In this document: piece after piece, positions 52,501 through 61,782 of the stretch
Numbering within the stretch: position 1 is the first letter of the stretch
Layout: every line of letters begins with the position of its first letter
Assembly: GCA_964437365.1 (NCBI GenBank)
Contig: CAYTGM010000008.1
Span: 62,001 to 126,000, forward strand
DNA: 64,000 bases
From: CAYTGM01 sp964437365
GTDB taxonomy: Bacteria > Sumerlaeota > Sumerlaeia > SLMS01
Direction of reading: 5' to 3'
Position numbers and translations under genes: made by a program
Notes under the pieces: model-generated
Seen by the model: the letters and a program-made list of their open reading frames with translations, nothing else
Database searches by the model: none
What the model was told of the DNA's origin: nothing

Positions 52501-55277
52501 CGACGACGAGCAGCGGTATCGTTCTCTTTCAGGGTCTGAGAGAAGGGTTCTATATTGTTGAGGCCTCAGCTCCGCGGCACCAGGGAGCCCGTCAGTCTAT
52601 CTTCGTCGATGGTGATACAACCACCGAACTGGAACTCTTTCTGGCGCGCAGTGTTGTCACCTACGAGTGGAATGTGACTCCCGTGGCCTATGAGGATCGC
52701 TATCGCGTGGATATAGACGCTGTCTTTGAGACAAATGTTCCTGCGCCCGTTGTGACGATTGAACCAGGTATCATCGATCTTGATAACTACGTTGGGACGG
52801 GAGGTCAGATTAACTTTACGATTACAAACCACGGGTTGATTCAGGCGGATGCTGTTGAGCTGCGCCTTGCGAGCACTGAACGCTGGAGGCTAACTCCTCT
52901 TGTAGAGGATATCGGAGATTTACCAGCCATGACGAGTGTCATCGTTCCCGTACTGATTGAAGACAGGCTGGCTGTGGGAGGTACATCCAGATTCATTAAT
53001 TGTAAGATCCCCGCTGTTGATGTGAAGTGGGAACTTGTTTGTGGAATTCCCCGTCCATACAGCGCACGCGTCGCAGTTCGAGTAACTAATGATGATTGCG
53101 GAGATGCAACCGGTAGCCCTCTCGCTCCACCTCCTTTGAGAGGCGAGGGTGGCACTTTCTCGCATGGTGAGTATGATGTGATTCAGGCAGCGAGTTGTGA
53201 TCCCTGCACACAAGGTTTTATCGAGTGTGCCATCGGGTGTCTGCCTGGCCCGTTTGGAGCTTTAGGCTGTACCGCAGGTTTTGTCTTTGCCACGAGAGAT
53301 TGTGCCTTTGCGACGACAACACGCGATCGTGTTCGATGCATACTTGGAGGTTCGAGTGCTATACTTGGCTGTTCACCAGCAGCACCGGCCGGTTGTGCCC
53401 TATGCCTCCTTTTGGCAGCTGAGAATTGTTATTTCCTTGAACAGGAAAACCAGGCCCGCGCCGCAGGAGTAACACTCTCCTCTGCGCGACGTTACCTCCT
53501 TGAGCATGTTGAAAGAGTGCGTGAATATTATTCAATCTTGAATGTTCTATACGGACTTGAAGAAGGAGAAGAGTGGTATCAGGAGCTCTCTCCCGATGAA
53601 ACAGAAGATGTCCTCTCATGGCTGGCACGCTTGACAGAGGCGATGGATGAAGGAAGCCAAGATGAGTTCCGCATCAGCTCAGGAGAACTTACAGAACTTC
53701 TTGAGGATCCCGCTCCCAGTAATCTCTCCAACTCACAAATTATTCAGATCGCGGGTCGTTGGAACCGGACTGTCGACTATTATGAGCTGGATATCTATGA
53801 AGTTGCCGATGTTCCTTCTGGTGAGAGCATCGACTTTATACCCTGGAGCGAATGGGTCCTGGCTCTTAATTCTTCCGTAGACGCGATGGAGAAAAATTTT
53901 GATGAGGGGTTTGAAGAAACTCTCGAAGGACTTTTGACTGCTGCGGAAGTTTTCTCCGAGGCCTCTGAATCAGAACCCGTTGGTGTCTGTGCTCGCGTGG
54001 TGATTCGCATCAGCCAGGACGTCGTTCTTTCTCGCGCCGCTTTTGAAGCACAGTTGATATTAACTAATGAAGGCAGTACACCGCTTGAGAACCTTCAAGT
54101 CAGTATTTTCGCAGATGATATAGACGGAAACGATGCAACGAGTCTCTTTGGTATTCTCGACCCCGTTCTTTCGGGAATTAGTGCGCTTGATGGCACAGAG
54201 TCACTCGCCTCTTCGGGAGAAGTCGATGCTCGATGGACATTGATTCCCTCTGATGCGGCAGCCCCAACCGGTGAAACATCATACGCGATCCGGGGCCAGA
54301 TGTCTTATGTTTTGGATGGCAATCTCGTTGAGATACCACTCTTCCCGGTTTCTGTCACGGTTCTTCCCAACCCGCAGCTGGAGCTCGACTATTTCCTCGT
54401 GCGTGATGTCTATAGTGATGACCCATTTACGCCAGAGGTTGAGCCTGCTGAGCCTTTTGACCTTGGACTTCTTGTCAGGAATACAGGAGCGGGAGAGGCT
54501 ACGAATCTGGAGATTATCTCGAGTCAGCCACAAATTATTGAAAATGAGAAAGGACTTCTTGTTTCCTTCGAGATCATTGGAAGTCGTATCGGAACGGAAG
54601 ATGCCGATGGAAGTTTAACGGCTGATATTGGCGATTTGCTTCCGGGGAATCTGGAAAGTGTGCGCTGGTTCATGACATCATCTCTACAGGGCGAATTTGT
54701 TGAATACGAGGCAACCTTTCAGCATCTGAGTGAGCTCGGCGACGAACAATTCTCAATCATCAAACGCGTCGATATACATCCTCTGACCCGCGCTGTCTTT
54801 GCAACCTTCCCGAGTGACGATGGACGCTTTGATTTCCTCGCCGATGATTCTCCAGATCTGCTTGATCTGCCGGAAACACTCTATCTGACTGATGGAAGCA
54901 TTCAAAATGTGGTCTCCTACACCGAGGGAAATGTCCTCCAGACGCCAACGATAGAGAACCCTGTTGCCCAGATTTCTGTCGATGTTAATCAGTCAGGATT
55001 CGTCTATATTCGACTTGATGATCCTTCTGAAGGTGAATTTGAACTCACCAGTGTCCAAAGGATCAGCGGTGCTGTTAATCTTCCCGATGAGAACAGCTGG
55101 CAAACGGTTCGCAATATCCGACTGGAAGGGCAGCCAACTTTTGTTGAATCACGTATTCATCTTTTCGACTATATTTCCGAGTCAGATCTGAACACACGTA
55201 CTCCGCTCATCTGGGAGCTTACCTATGAGGAGCGCGCCCCCGAGCCGGTGATGGAAGAGAACTGGTTTATTTTCTAA
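49560..55277 (+). CDS. 1905-aa secreted CARDB-repeat protein with internal Cys-rich segment
   Basis: The ATG at 49560 follows GAGG. After the signal peptide (MLRFSTFFLLLTGCLLSMAL) come five short tandem motifs at residues 38-51, 60-73, 80-94, 101-115 and 121-131, of the form AIARxFSVGVGDLY. CARDB-like beta-domains follow to about 600, with motifs such as LVVSNVNTPSDGEPGQQVTV and VPSNVTGPTTAEGDETVTV. Residues about 1210-1290 are a hydrophobic Cys-rich segment with 11 Cys, unlike the rest. More CARDB/COG1470-like domains follow to the end. It is presumably a surface or extracellular scaffold or adhesin. No enzymatic motif is recognised. It is probably co-transcribed with the Gly-rich gene upstream. 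Confidence 0.8.
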   Translation: MLRFSTFFLLLTGCLLSMALSSHAQVVGRASDDATSDVISRVFSAGTGPLFTVDGTTTSSISRVFSAGVGELYTEPEIDDAIARAFSVGVGDLYLDPETTDAIARQFSIGIGEIYEVGIDDAIARQFSVNIPEPNLVATSVGTSDTLTADQTFTVSWTVENQGEESPEDPWSDSIYLSKNDSLGPEDLLLGTLPRNPPLDPGNSYSDSLQATIPIAQEYPAGTYYMILYTDPGERIRESEEGDNILVSNMITLERPPFGDLVVSNVNTPSDGEPGQQVTVNWTTTNGGSLAIAGTWNEQIVATLPSVPNYTFLLKVVSLSTTLDPSESIARSTPVTLPDLPADEYTLTVITNSDNGVLEESTENNSTTSLSALFNRPDLVPSNVTGPTTAEGDETVTVNWDIDNNGTADATLSWTDAIRLAPEAGGDGVLLADLIQIPPLTMGGQFNSSTDVVIPGDLPDGNYRFVVEANFAEDFTETGPDNNRAEAAALIAITQPPRPNLIVSSITLPPGGLGGEQGTVEWVVENIGPRDSTETITDRVYLVGQNSPEVLVAEILSGTPLPSGNSELRSTTITYPYVFDDYQVRIETDALDLVNEGLGGGEDDNETTSAGTFMVDSYTVTAFADIEEEPAPILVNISGSAAKVSDSLPAMNVPVSIDVDVQGTTRTFGALTDGNGDYTLQFSPLRNEGGQFSLRGGPPGYPAASPTDTFIIHGMRADRNTPNQILVEDNGQPTDITIVIRNNGDVPQNGLSALLTLPPSLTGEVKLSSTDLPALGFVDADVRLEVNNARSSLARTMEDFSLNVESSQGASTNVEITADIRPPDAQIESNKSALTASVVRSSEEEQRQEFVSFTLTNIGSAATGPIAVNIPAGQDLFSLTTMSPLPSLEPNESTKLYLRLSAASDFPLGEYTGTVFISAEQGNSFNIPYVFRVLSDETGDLEVSITDEFTYWDSANGFPLVEGATVKVLDGISKSVVAEDATTSSGIVLFQGLREGFYIVEASAPRHQGARQSIFVDGDTTTELELFLARSVVTYEWNVTPVAYEDRYRVDIDAVFETNVPAPVVTIEPGIIDLDNYVGTGGQINFTITNHGLIQADAVELRLASTERWRLTPLVEDIGDLPAMTSVIVPVLIEDRLAVGGTSRFINCKIPAVDVKWELVCGIPRPYSARVAVRVTNDDCGDATGSPLAPPPLRGEGGTFSHGEYDVIQAASCDPCTQGFIECAIGCLPGPFGALGCTAGFVFATRDCAFATTTRDRVRCILGGSSAILGCSPAAPAGCALCLLLAAENCYFLEQENQARAAGVTLSSARRYLLEHVERVREYYSILNVLYGLEEGEEWYQELSPDETEDVLSWLARLTEAMDEGSQDEFRISSGELTELLEDPAPSNLSNSQIIQIAGRWNRTVDYYELDIYEVADVPSGESIDFIPWSEWVLALNSSVDAMEKNFDEGFEETLEGLLTAAEVFSEASESEPVGVCARVVIRISQDVVLSRAAFEAQLILTNEGSTPLENLQVSIFADDIDGNDATSLFGILDPVLSGISALDGTESLASSGEVDARWTLIPSDAAAPTGETSYAIRGQMSYVLDGNLVEIPLFPVSVTVLPNPQLELDYFLVRDVYSDDPFTPEVEPAEPFDLGLLVRNTGAGEATNLEIISSQPQIIENEKGLLVSFEIIGSRIGTEDADGSLTADIGDLLPGNLESVRWFMTSSLQGEFVEYEATFQHLSELGDEQFSIIKRVDIHPLTRAVFATFPSDDGRFDFLADDSPDLLDLPETLYLTDGSIQNVVSYTEGNVLQTPTIENPVAQISVDVNQSGFVYIRLDDPSEGEFELTSVQRISGAVNLPDENSWQTVRNIRLEGQPTFVESRIHLFDYISESDLNTRTPLIWELTYEERAPEPVMEENWFIF

Positions 55278-55304
55278 TATGACTTACTTCTTACTGAGTC
55301 TCAA

Positions 55305-58300
55305 TTAGTATAGTAGCCAGTCCTCGATTTCTGTGTTGTTGCTCTTGTCTGTTCGGTCTACTTGATACGGACCTCGCAGTGTTGAAACGCCTTCAAAGTC
55401 AATGTCTTCCAGGTAATAGTATCGATCTTCATCTGGTTGAAGATATCTCAGGTCTTCCCAGGTGTATGTTGATGGAGAACCTTCTGCAGGGATGAGGTTT
55501 GCCTGTAAGCGTGGTCCTGCTGTATAGACTCCCTGCTTCAGTTCCGTTGCTTCTCGGATGAAAAAGCCAGCATTATTAACCTCTTCTGATGTCGCCCACT
55601 CAATTTCAACGGTCGAGCCTTCAACAAGAGCTGTCGCCTTGAAGTATGCAAGGCTGATGAGAAGAGGATCCGCTGCCGGACCTACGCCACCGGGATCTAC
55701 GATGACACCGTTCACAGCAAAGTCATCATCGCCAAGCGCTCCATCAATGAATGTTAATCTGACATGATTTGGAGTCAGGAAGAGTGCGCCCGTTGGATCC
55801 GGGTTCTTCATGAATCTATACAGTAGATCGGAACCGCCGGAAGTGACTTTCCCATATTTAAAGTAGTGATGAGCTGTGCCAGCCGGAAGTGGATCCTGAA
55901 AGTGAAGATCAATGTCGACCGCACTTCCGGGAGTCAGGGAAGTCACTTCATAAGCTACAAGACCCGTCGGGAATTGAGAAGGGTCTTCGGGGAAACCATT
56001 CATCTGCTCCGTCGCTGAGACATTCTGGAGTAATCCGGCACTTGTCCCGATCGTGATATATTTGCCCAGCCCTTTGGAGTCTGGAAGCGAGGCGACATCA
56101 GGTTGCAGATCATCCCAGATGCCATCTCCGTTTCCATCCCGATTTGGTGCAAGTTTTTCTATCGCGGCTGGGACACCGTCTCCTGCCACAAGTGACCAGA
56201 TCTGTTTGCCGCCATACGGCACACCCTGGGTGTGAAGTCGTGTCTGAATATCGTTGCCGTTCAAGGTCAGGTGATACTCACCGATCCCAGAGGAACTTAG
56301 GTCGATATTCTTGAGCGTATAGCGTTCACCTTCGCCATGCTGATAGAGATAACTGCTGGAAAGATCTACTGGGCTTCCATCTTTAGTCAAAGACAGATCA
56401 CTGATATCGACATTCTCCATCGCAGTTGAAAAAGAGAGCATTAGTTCTTCAACAGGTTCTTCGATAGGATTTGGCAAAACTGCGGCAAGGACAGGCTGCG
56501 GTTCATCGCTGCGGAATACACCGATCAGGTCAAAGTCAACGGTGCCTGTCGTCTCTGAGGTAACCGGGTCGATGCGAAGTTGAGTAATGGTTCCCGTCCA
56601 TTCAGGTTCACCAGAAAGATCAATGATATATTCGCGAAGGATACTGTCATTGGGTACGATATTAAAGGTAGTGCTGCGATTGACGCTCCATCCGCCCAGA
56701 CTTGTCGTCCAAAGAATTTCCGCAAGCAAATCAGAGGTGTTGTTTTGAAGGACAACTCTCACCTTATTGTAATTGCTGGCATCAAGCGAAAACGATGGGG
56801 AGTGCATATATGGGTCGTTGCCTGTGATTGTTGCCGTTAACACGCCTGATGAAACAGAAAGTGGATCCAGACTATTCTGGTGCGACCAGCCTTCTGATTG
56901 TCCATCAACGTCAAACTTCCATACCAGGCTGGAATCAGAGGAGGCATCAAGTGTGATATCATCGATGGAACAATTCCCAGAAGTCCTGCTGGTCAGTACC
57001 CAGCGAAGTTCCACGCTGTTTCGTGGATCGTAAATGGGAACATCAATTTCTGTATAGTCGGGACGGACACCTACAGATGCTGATGATACGGAACCTACTT
57101 GCTCCCAGAACGACCCCCCTGCGCGCTTTTCTACACTGAGCACCCAATCAGCTGTTTCAGAAGATTTTGAAGCAAAGAAAGATAGTGCACCAGGCTGATC
57201 GACGGCTTCTGTCCGAAAGCTGGCTCCTTGGCTCCGAACGATCAGAGCACCTGGGGTCTCATTTCCTGTTTCATCAATCTGATAGACGCCAAATGTGTCG
57301 GCTGCAGAATTCGTTTCTGCGTTCCAGACGGATCCATCTGAAAGTGTCTGCTGCCATGAGGAATTCGGAAAACTCTGGTCTGCCGCCCAGCCCTCCCAGG
57401 CTTCGAAACCAGTGCGCAGGATGTTATTCGCGTCAGAAGTCCGATAACGTATGATAAGGTGAGGGCGCAGACTGGCTGTACCGTGATCAGCTGTTGCATA
57501 GCTGACGTAATCCGAACCGTTGTCATCATTGTCATTGGTCGGCTCGGGATAGTGTATCCTGAATTGTGTCGTACCTGTCTTGTTGATGAGAAAAAGTTCT
57601 GTGTCTTCAAGCCGACTATAAACTGTCATGTCGTTAGAATATGCGGGCCAGCAAACCTGTGCAATATCTTCAGCAGATGCAGGGGCTTCCCAATCCTGGC
57701 TTTCCAGCGCTGCGCTTGAACCAAAATAAGGGACGCCGATATCCACTTTTTGAAAGCCTATCCATGGGTCTGCTACACCAATTGGGATGCTTCCTCCACT
57801 GCCCACGCGTGATATACCGAAGGCAGCCCGAGTAATAATTGCGTCATCAGGAAGACTCGAAGTATCAAAGGAGAGGATCGCTCGGTAGGCACCGTTTGAG
57901 CTGTCATCACCGATTCTTAAACTCGTGGAGCCGGAGCTCGTTGAGCCACCAACACCCGTATCGTTGCCACTCTCTGTGACATAGCCATCCTGACTGGCCG
58001 TCGCATAGATGATAGCCTGGGTCGTGGACTGTGATTCATCGATGGAAGGGAACTGAGAAGGGTCAAGACTGTCTGTAAAACGAATATGCTGGATGGAGAA
58101 ATCGGCAGCATCAGCATCCGTGGGGTCTAGACGAACCTGATTGATCATTCCTTTGGTTGAGTCCATTCCTCCCAGATCAATGAAGTAGTCGTGATATTCA
58201 CCATCGGCATTGATTGAGAAGAGAGATGATTTTGTTCCATCCCATACTGAGTCTGTTGCCGTTGTATAGAAGATCTGAGCATTACTTCCGGCACTCGCCT

Positions 58301-60248
58301 TCATGTTTATCCATGCATAGCGGTACTGGGTAGAGTTAATCCAGGTCGAAGGAGAGAGGGCGTAAGGATCGACTCCCGTCGAGAGTCCCCAAAGGTGACT
58401 ATTCGTTACTGTATTGTTTGTCCACTGGTTGAAACCATTCCATCCTTCCAGGTCACTGTTCGTTTCGAAGTTCCACCAGCGCTCCTCATTAAGAGAGCTG
58501 TAATCTCCGGTAATATTTCCTGTGCGCGTAAACCCAGCCCAGTTGGACCCAGGCGAGAAAAAGTTAACGGGTATATCAATCTCTGATGTGCCTCGATAAA
58601 AGACATTGTTGCTGATTGTCCCCGTTGGTGAACCTGTCGTTCCTTGAACCTCACTGCTGATTTCATCGTTCCAGGGGTCGCGGCAATTATTGAACAGTAC
58701 ATTGTCAGTAATTGTCAGGTTGGTGTGGTCTCCACCGGTGCTTAAGATGAGAAGCCCTGAACCATCGTTGTTATGGATGATATTATTCGTAAAGGTGCAG
58801 TTATCGGTCGATCCTTCAAAGTCGAAGCCCACGCCGTCCCCACTTTGAGCGCGGTCAAGGTAAGCGAACTCACAATCGTCGACGGTGAGATTCTTGCAGC
58901 CCTGCATCATTCCGATGCTGGTTCCCGACCATACGTCTATACCTCCACCTCCGAGGGCTCGACAGCGGCGAATGATGCCTCCGTCGATGTAGAGCATCGT
59001 CGCCAGTCCAAACATGCAATTATAGGCAACGCAGTCTTCCATGGTGAAGTTGACGAGACGGCTTTTATAGACACCTGGGTAGAAGTAGTTGGTGGAGAAA
59101 ACATGGCCGGCCCTCACAGCAACACAGTTACGAATTGTCAGGTTCGTGAGAAATGTTGCGAATTCTGCAGCATTCCAGGCCTGTCCGCCCATAAAGATCC
59201 CTGAGGAATAGGCGATCTCAAAATTATGCAGGGAAGGATCGATCGTTGGGTCGTCCATGTCCTCGAAATGACAATTCTCAATCGTTACATCAGAATTGCC
59301 CAGGGAGTCATCATATTCGTAGCGGAGATGAATTCCCAGTTTTGCTGTTCGACAATCCAGTTCGCTGATACGAACATAGCTCGGGTTATTCCAGACAACA
59401 CACTTGTCATACAGTTTATCGCTGCGAACAATCTTGGGTCGATCACCAGTACCGTAAGCGGAGAGCTCGATAAGATTACCGGAAGTTCCTTTTCCGCGAA
59501 GGTTCAGCTCTTGAGTAAAGGTATCACCCCTCTTGAGGAAAATGCGCTCACCGGGGAGAAGAGGTATATACGGCTCAAGATTATCGAAATTTTCCCATGG
59601 CGATGCTGAAGAGAATCCATCGTTGGAGTTACTGCCCGATGAAGAACTGATGTAGAAATCATGAATAGATGAATCAACTTCGAGGGAGAAGTTATCGACG
59701 GCAAGTCGATGTCCATTCAGCCGTATCCGGAAGTTATTTCCCACATAGGCGGGGAAATCCTTACTGTTGAAGGAGAGCGTCACGGTATTCCACTGATTCG
59801 CGACGAGAGCAAAGTCTTCGCGCGCGTTATCCCACGTCGGCTTGTGATGAGCCTCGGCAAAGACGACGGCAAACGAATCCGTTTCCTCAATGATCAGCGA
59901 CGCGCGGCTGGTTCCTGTCGAAAGTGGGTAGAGATCGACTTTAAGAATATAACGCGTATCGGCTGCCAGGGTTCCCGTTTGCTGAAAGAGATTCCAGTTA
60001 TCGGCATCCCCCCAGGCGTACTGGCTGCCATCGGATGCCGGGCTGGCTTCGATGAAACCGGCGGCCCAGGTGGTTCCGGGAAAACCGATCGTACTCCAGC
60101 CATCGACACCACCATACCAGGTGTTCGTTGAGCTGAGCGCGGGTGATTCGAAGCTTGGGTTATTCAGTGGAAATGGTGCGGCGGTGGCCGTTCCTATTCC
60201 TGCGATAATGGTAATGAGAAGAATGAGTGAGAGAAATGTGTGATTCAT
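55305..60248 (-). CDS. 1647-aa secreted right-handed beta-helix protein with carbohydrate-binding-like modules
   Basis: The start is ATG 60248, where a signal peptide begins (MNHTFLSLILLITIIAGIGT); the frame is open to 60317. Domain order: a DUF642/HpiC1-like jelly roll (about 20-190, FPLNNPSFESPAL); a right-handed parallel beta-helix (about 195-580) with repeated turns such as NLTIRNCVAVRAGHV, NFTMEDCVAYNCMFGLATML, NLTVDDCEFAYLDR and NCTFTNNIIHNNDGSGLLIL. Next is a jelly-roll module starting WWNFETNSDLEGWNGFNQWT (about 590), a DNRLRE-like module (about 760-960), and a second copy of the jelly roll (VWKFDVDGQSEGWSHQN, about 1108). The C-terminus (ISLAYFKATALVEGSTVEIE) is a domain frequent at the ends of secreted proteins. 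The helix could be a polysaccharide lyase or hydrolase, but I cannot point to catalytic residues. Confidence 0.8.
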   Translation of the reverse strand: MNHTFLSLILLITIIAGIGTATAAPFPLNNPSFESPALSSTNTWYGGVDGWSTIGFPGTTWAAGFIEASPASDGSQYAWGDADNWNLFQQTGTLAADTRYILKVDLYPLSTGTSRASLIIEETDSFAVVFAEAHHKPTWDNAREDFALVANQWNTVTLSFNSKDFPAYVGNNFRIRLNGHRLAVDNFSLEVDSSIHDFYISSSSGSNSNDGFSSASPWENFDNLEPYIPLLPGERIFLKRGDTFTQELNLRGKGTSGNLIELSAYGTGDRPKIVRSDKLYDKCVVWNNPSYVRISELDCRTAKLGIHLRYEYDDSLGNSDVTIENCHFEDMDDPTIDPSLHNFEIAYSSGIFMGGQAWNAAEFATFLTNLTIRNCVAVRAGHVFSTNYFYPGVYKSRLVNFTMEDCVAYNCMFGLATMLYIDGGIIRRCRALGGGGIDVWSGTSIGMMQGCKNLTVDDCEFAYLDRAQSGDGVGFDFEGSTDNCTFTNNIIHNNDGSGLLILSTGGDHTNLTITDNVLFNNCRDPWNDEISSEVQGTTGSPTGTISNNVFYRGTSEIDIPVNFFSPGSNWAGFTRTGNITGDYSSLNEERWWNFETNSDLEGWNGFNQWTNNTVTNSHLWGLSTGVDPYALSPSTWINSTQYRYAWINMKASAGSNAQIFYTTATDSVWDGTKSSLFSINADGEYHDYFIDLGGMDSTKGMINQVRLDPTDADAADFSIQHIRFTDSLDPSQFPSIDESQSTTQAIIYATASQDGYVTESGNDTGVGGSTSSGSTSLRIGDDSSNGAYRAILSFDTSSLPDDAIITRAAFGISRVGSGGSIPIGVADPWIGFQKVDIGVPYFGSSAALESQDWEAPASAEDIAQVCWPAYSNDMTVYSRLEDTELFLINKTGTTQFRIHYPEPTNDNDDNGSDYVSYATADHGTASLRPHLIIRYRTSDANNILRTGFEAWEGWAADQSFPNSSWQQTLSDGSVWNAETNSAADTFGVYQIDETGNETPGALIVRSQGASFRTEAVDQPGALSFFASKSSETADWVLSVEKRAGGSFWEQVGSVSSASVGVRPDYTEIDVPIYDPRNSVELRWVLTSRTSGNCSIDDITLDASSDSSLVWKFDVDGQSEGWSHQNSLDPLSVSSGVLTATITGNDPYMHSPSFSLDASNYNKVRVVLQNNTSDLLAEILWTTSLGGWSVNRSTTFNIVPNDSILREYIIDLSGEPEWTGTITQLRIDPVTSETTGTVDFDLIGVFRSDEPQPVLAAVLPNPIEEPVEELMLSFSTAMENVDISDLSLTKDGSPVDLSSSYLYQHGEGERYTLKNIDLSSSGIGEYHLTLNGNDIQTRLHTQGVPYGGKQIWSLVAGDGVPAAIEKLAPNRDGNGDGIWDDLQPDVASLPDSKGLGKYITIGTSAGLLQNVSATEQMNGFPEDPSQFPTGLVAYEVTSLTPGSAVDIDLHFQDPLPAGTAHHYFKYGKVTSGGSDLLYRFMKNPDPTGALFLTPNHVRLTFIDGALGDDDFAVNGVIVDPGGVGPAADPLLISLAYFKATALVEGSTVEIEWATSEEVNNAGFFIREATELKQGVYTAGPRLQANLIPAEGSPSTYTWEDLRYLQPDEDRYYYLEDIDFEGVSTLRGPYQVDRTDKSNNTEIEDWLLY

Positions 60249-60690
60249 AGTAACCGCTTGGCTTAAAGGATTCAGTAGAGTGGGTAGGTTCTTGTCAGCC
60301 ACCACACCCTTTGGCAAGAGTTAAAAGCTCAGAATCATCAGAAACCCTGATAAACCGGCATTTTAACAAAATAAGTTGTTGGGAGAAGAGGCTCTATTTA
60401 TCCGCTACGAAAGCAAGAGAGTCAGCACAGGCCACATGACACAAATCAGACTCCCATGATATCGATTCTCAAGCCCCTTCTTTGATATCACAGATCGTGA
60501 TCTCATATGGGACAGCGCAGACTGGCTGGATTGAATAGGTCTGTTGTTTTTTTACATCTCTGGCAACAGGGTCTCTCCCAACAGAACAATCGTCCGGCGA
60601 GTCTCATTGAAATGAGAACAAGGTACGCACTCCAGCGGTTGAGAGAAAGAGTCACTCAGGGCGTCTTGTATTGGTGATGGAGAGTATGAA
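60249..60690. other. Intergenic region between divergent genes
   Basis: No gene or structured RNA is supported. It contains an A/T-rich part around 60360-60400 and a T7 run at 60544-60555. I see no good promoter or repeat. Confidence 0.4.
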
Positions 60691-61476
60691 ATGACTTCCA
60701 ATAAAGGGAGCAGGGTCTTGTTTAATATTTGGCTGGTCGTGTCATGTCTTGCGCTCATGGTGCTCGCACTGGCGTTCCCTTTTCAAGTAGCAACGGTCAT
60801 CCTTGTTTCGACGCTCTTGCTTGCAGGGATGCTGCGGATCAGTATGGGGATTTGTTCCTTAATCTCGAAGAGAAGGAAATATGTCTATCTATTCGGCTAT
60901 CCCTGGCAGGCTTTAGGTACACTTGTTCCAATGCTCATGTTCTTCTCGGTCATTGTAGTAGCCTTCCTGGGGATTCCATCATTCATCTGTCATAATACTC
61001 TAATTATTCTGTATACGGAAGGGTGGAACTGGAAGGCGTTCCTTTCTCTTATGTTTGCAGCTCCCTTTTTTCTTGTTTCTGCGCCGATTGCTTTTATGTC
61101 TATTCAGGCTTTTCTCATCGATTTATTCCAACAAAGGTTTCATGTTTCTTTGAAGGTCTACGACCGTGATTGTTCGATGGCGATTCCAGATCCTCGAGAT
61201 GAAAGAAACCATTACGGGATCCATCTGGCGAAAAACTGTCAGCTGTTGGACAAGGTGTTGATGGAGAATCATCTTAAACCTCTTCGTGATTTTCTGGAGA
61301 AAGAAGATGAGGATGGAAAGTTTATATACTACTCATCATCCAATGGTCTGGAATTGATTAAGAGCCTTAAAGCGCTTCTTCAGGATCAAGACGTGGATTC
61401 ACTTCTCCTGAATGATTTGAAGAAAATGGAAGAATCTCTTCAACGAACGGAGGATTTTCATCTCGTGCTCGTTTGA
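60691..61476 (+). CDS. Membrane protein of unknown function
   Basis: The 261-aa product starts at ATG 60691, with GGAG eight bases upstream. Four membrane segments are visible: IWLVVSCLALMVLALAFPFQ, VATVILVSTLLLAGMLRISM, TLVPMLMFFSVIVVAFLGIP and FLSLMFAAPFFLVSAPIAFM. The C-terminal 110 residues are cytoplasmic or periplasmic, mostly charged helices (CQLLDKVLMENHLKPLRDFL, LKKMEESLQRTEDFHLVLV). I recognise no family and no partner. Confidence 0.7.
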   Translation: MTSNKGSRVLFNIWLVVSCLALMVLALAFPFQVATVILVSTLLLAGMLRISMGICSLISKRRKYVYLFGYPWQALGTLVPMLMFFSVIVVAFLGIPSFICHNTLIILYTEGWNWKAFLSLMFAAPFFLVSAPIAFMSIQAFLIDLFQQRFHVSLKVYDRDCSMAIPDPRDERNHYGIHLAKNCQLLDKVLMENHLKPLRDFLEKEDEDGKFIYYSSSNGLELIKSLKALLQDQDVDSLLLNDLKKMEESLQRTEDFHLVLV

Positions 61477-61782
61477 ATCTTCAAGGGAGTGTGCCAGAAG
61501 TAAATCATCAATCCGCTTTCTACAAAGATATATTGTCGAGATACTTTTCCGGTAAATTTGTTTTGGTGTCTTTGGTTCTACGAACCATTTCTTTGTAAGA
61601 GATTGATTGGGCTTTCAGCCCTTGTTTATCGGTGCATATCCTGCCCGGGTCTGCGCTTCGCTCCGACTCAGTCTGGGATAGATCGCCCCTTTGGGGTTTG
61701 GTGGCGCCGACCTTTTATCTTCTTCCTTTCCCTCTATTAGCAGTAATATACTAGTCCTTTCTTTTTACAAATGATCAACATA
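61477..61782. repeat. Gene-free stretch with a chain of short hairpins
   Basis: Successive palindromes are TGGTTC/GAACCA (61573-61587), GGGCT/AGCCC (61609-61621) and CCCC/GGGG (61686-61696), each with a 3-nt loop. Between the last two lies a GC-rich segment containing GCGCTTCGCTCCGACTCAG. This looks like dispersed intergenic repeats. The 60-codon open frame through it is not considered coding. Confidence 0.5.

Noticed and set aside
59709..60131. 140-codon plus-strand frame
   Set aside because: It lies entirely antisense to the beta-helix protein and has no family; it is a shadow of a strand-rich gene.
61558..61740. 60-codon open frame
   Set aside because: It is made of successive palindromes. 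The translated phrase is of the kind produced by intergenic repeats.
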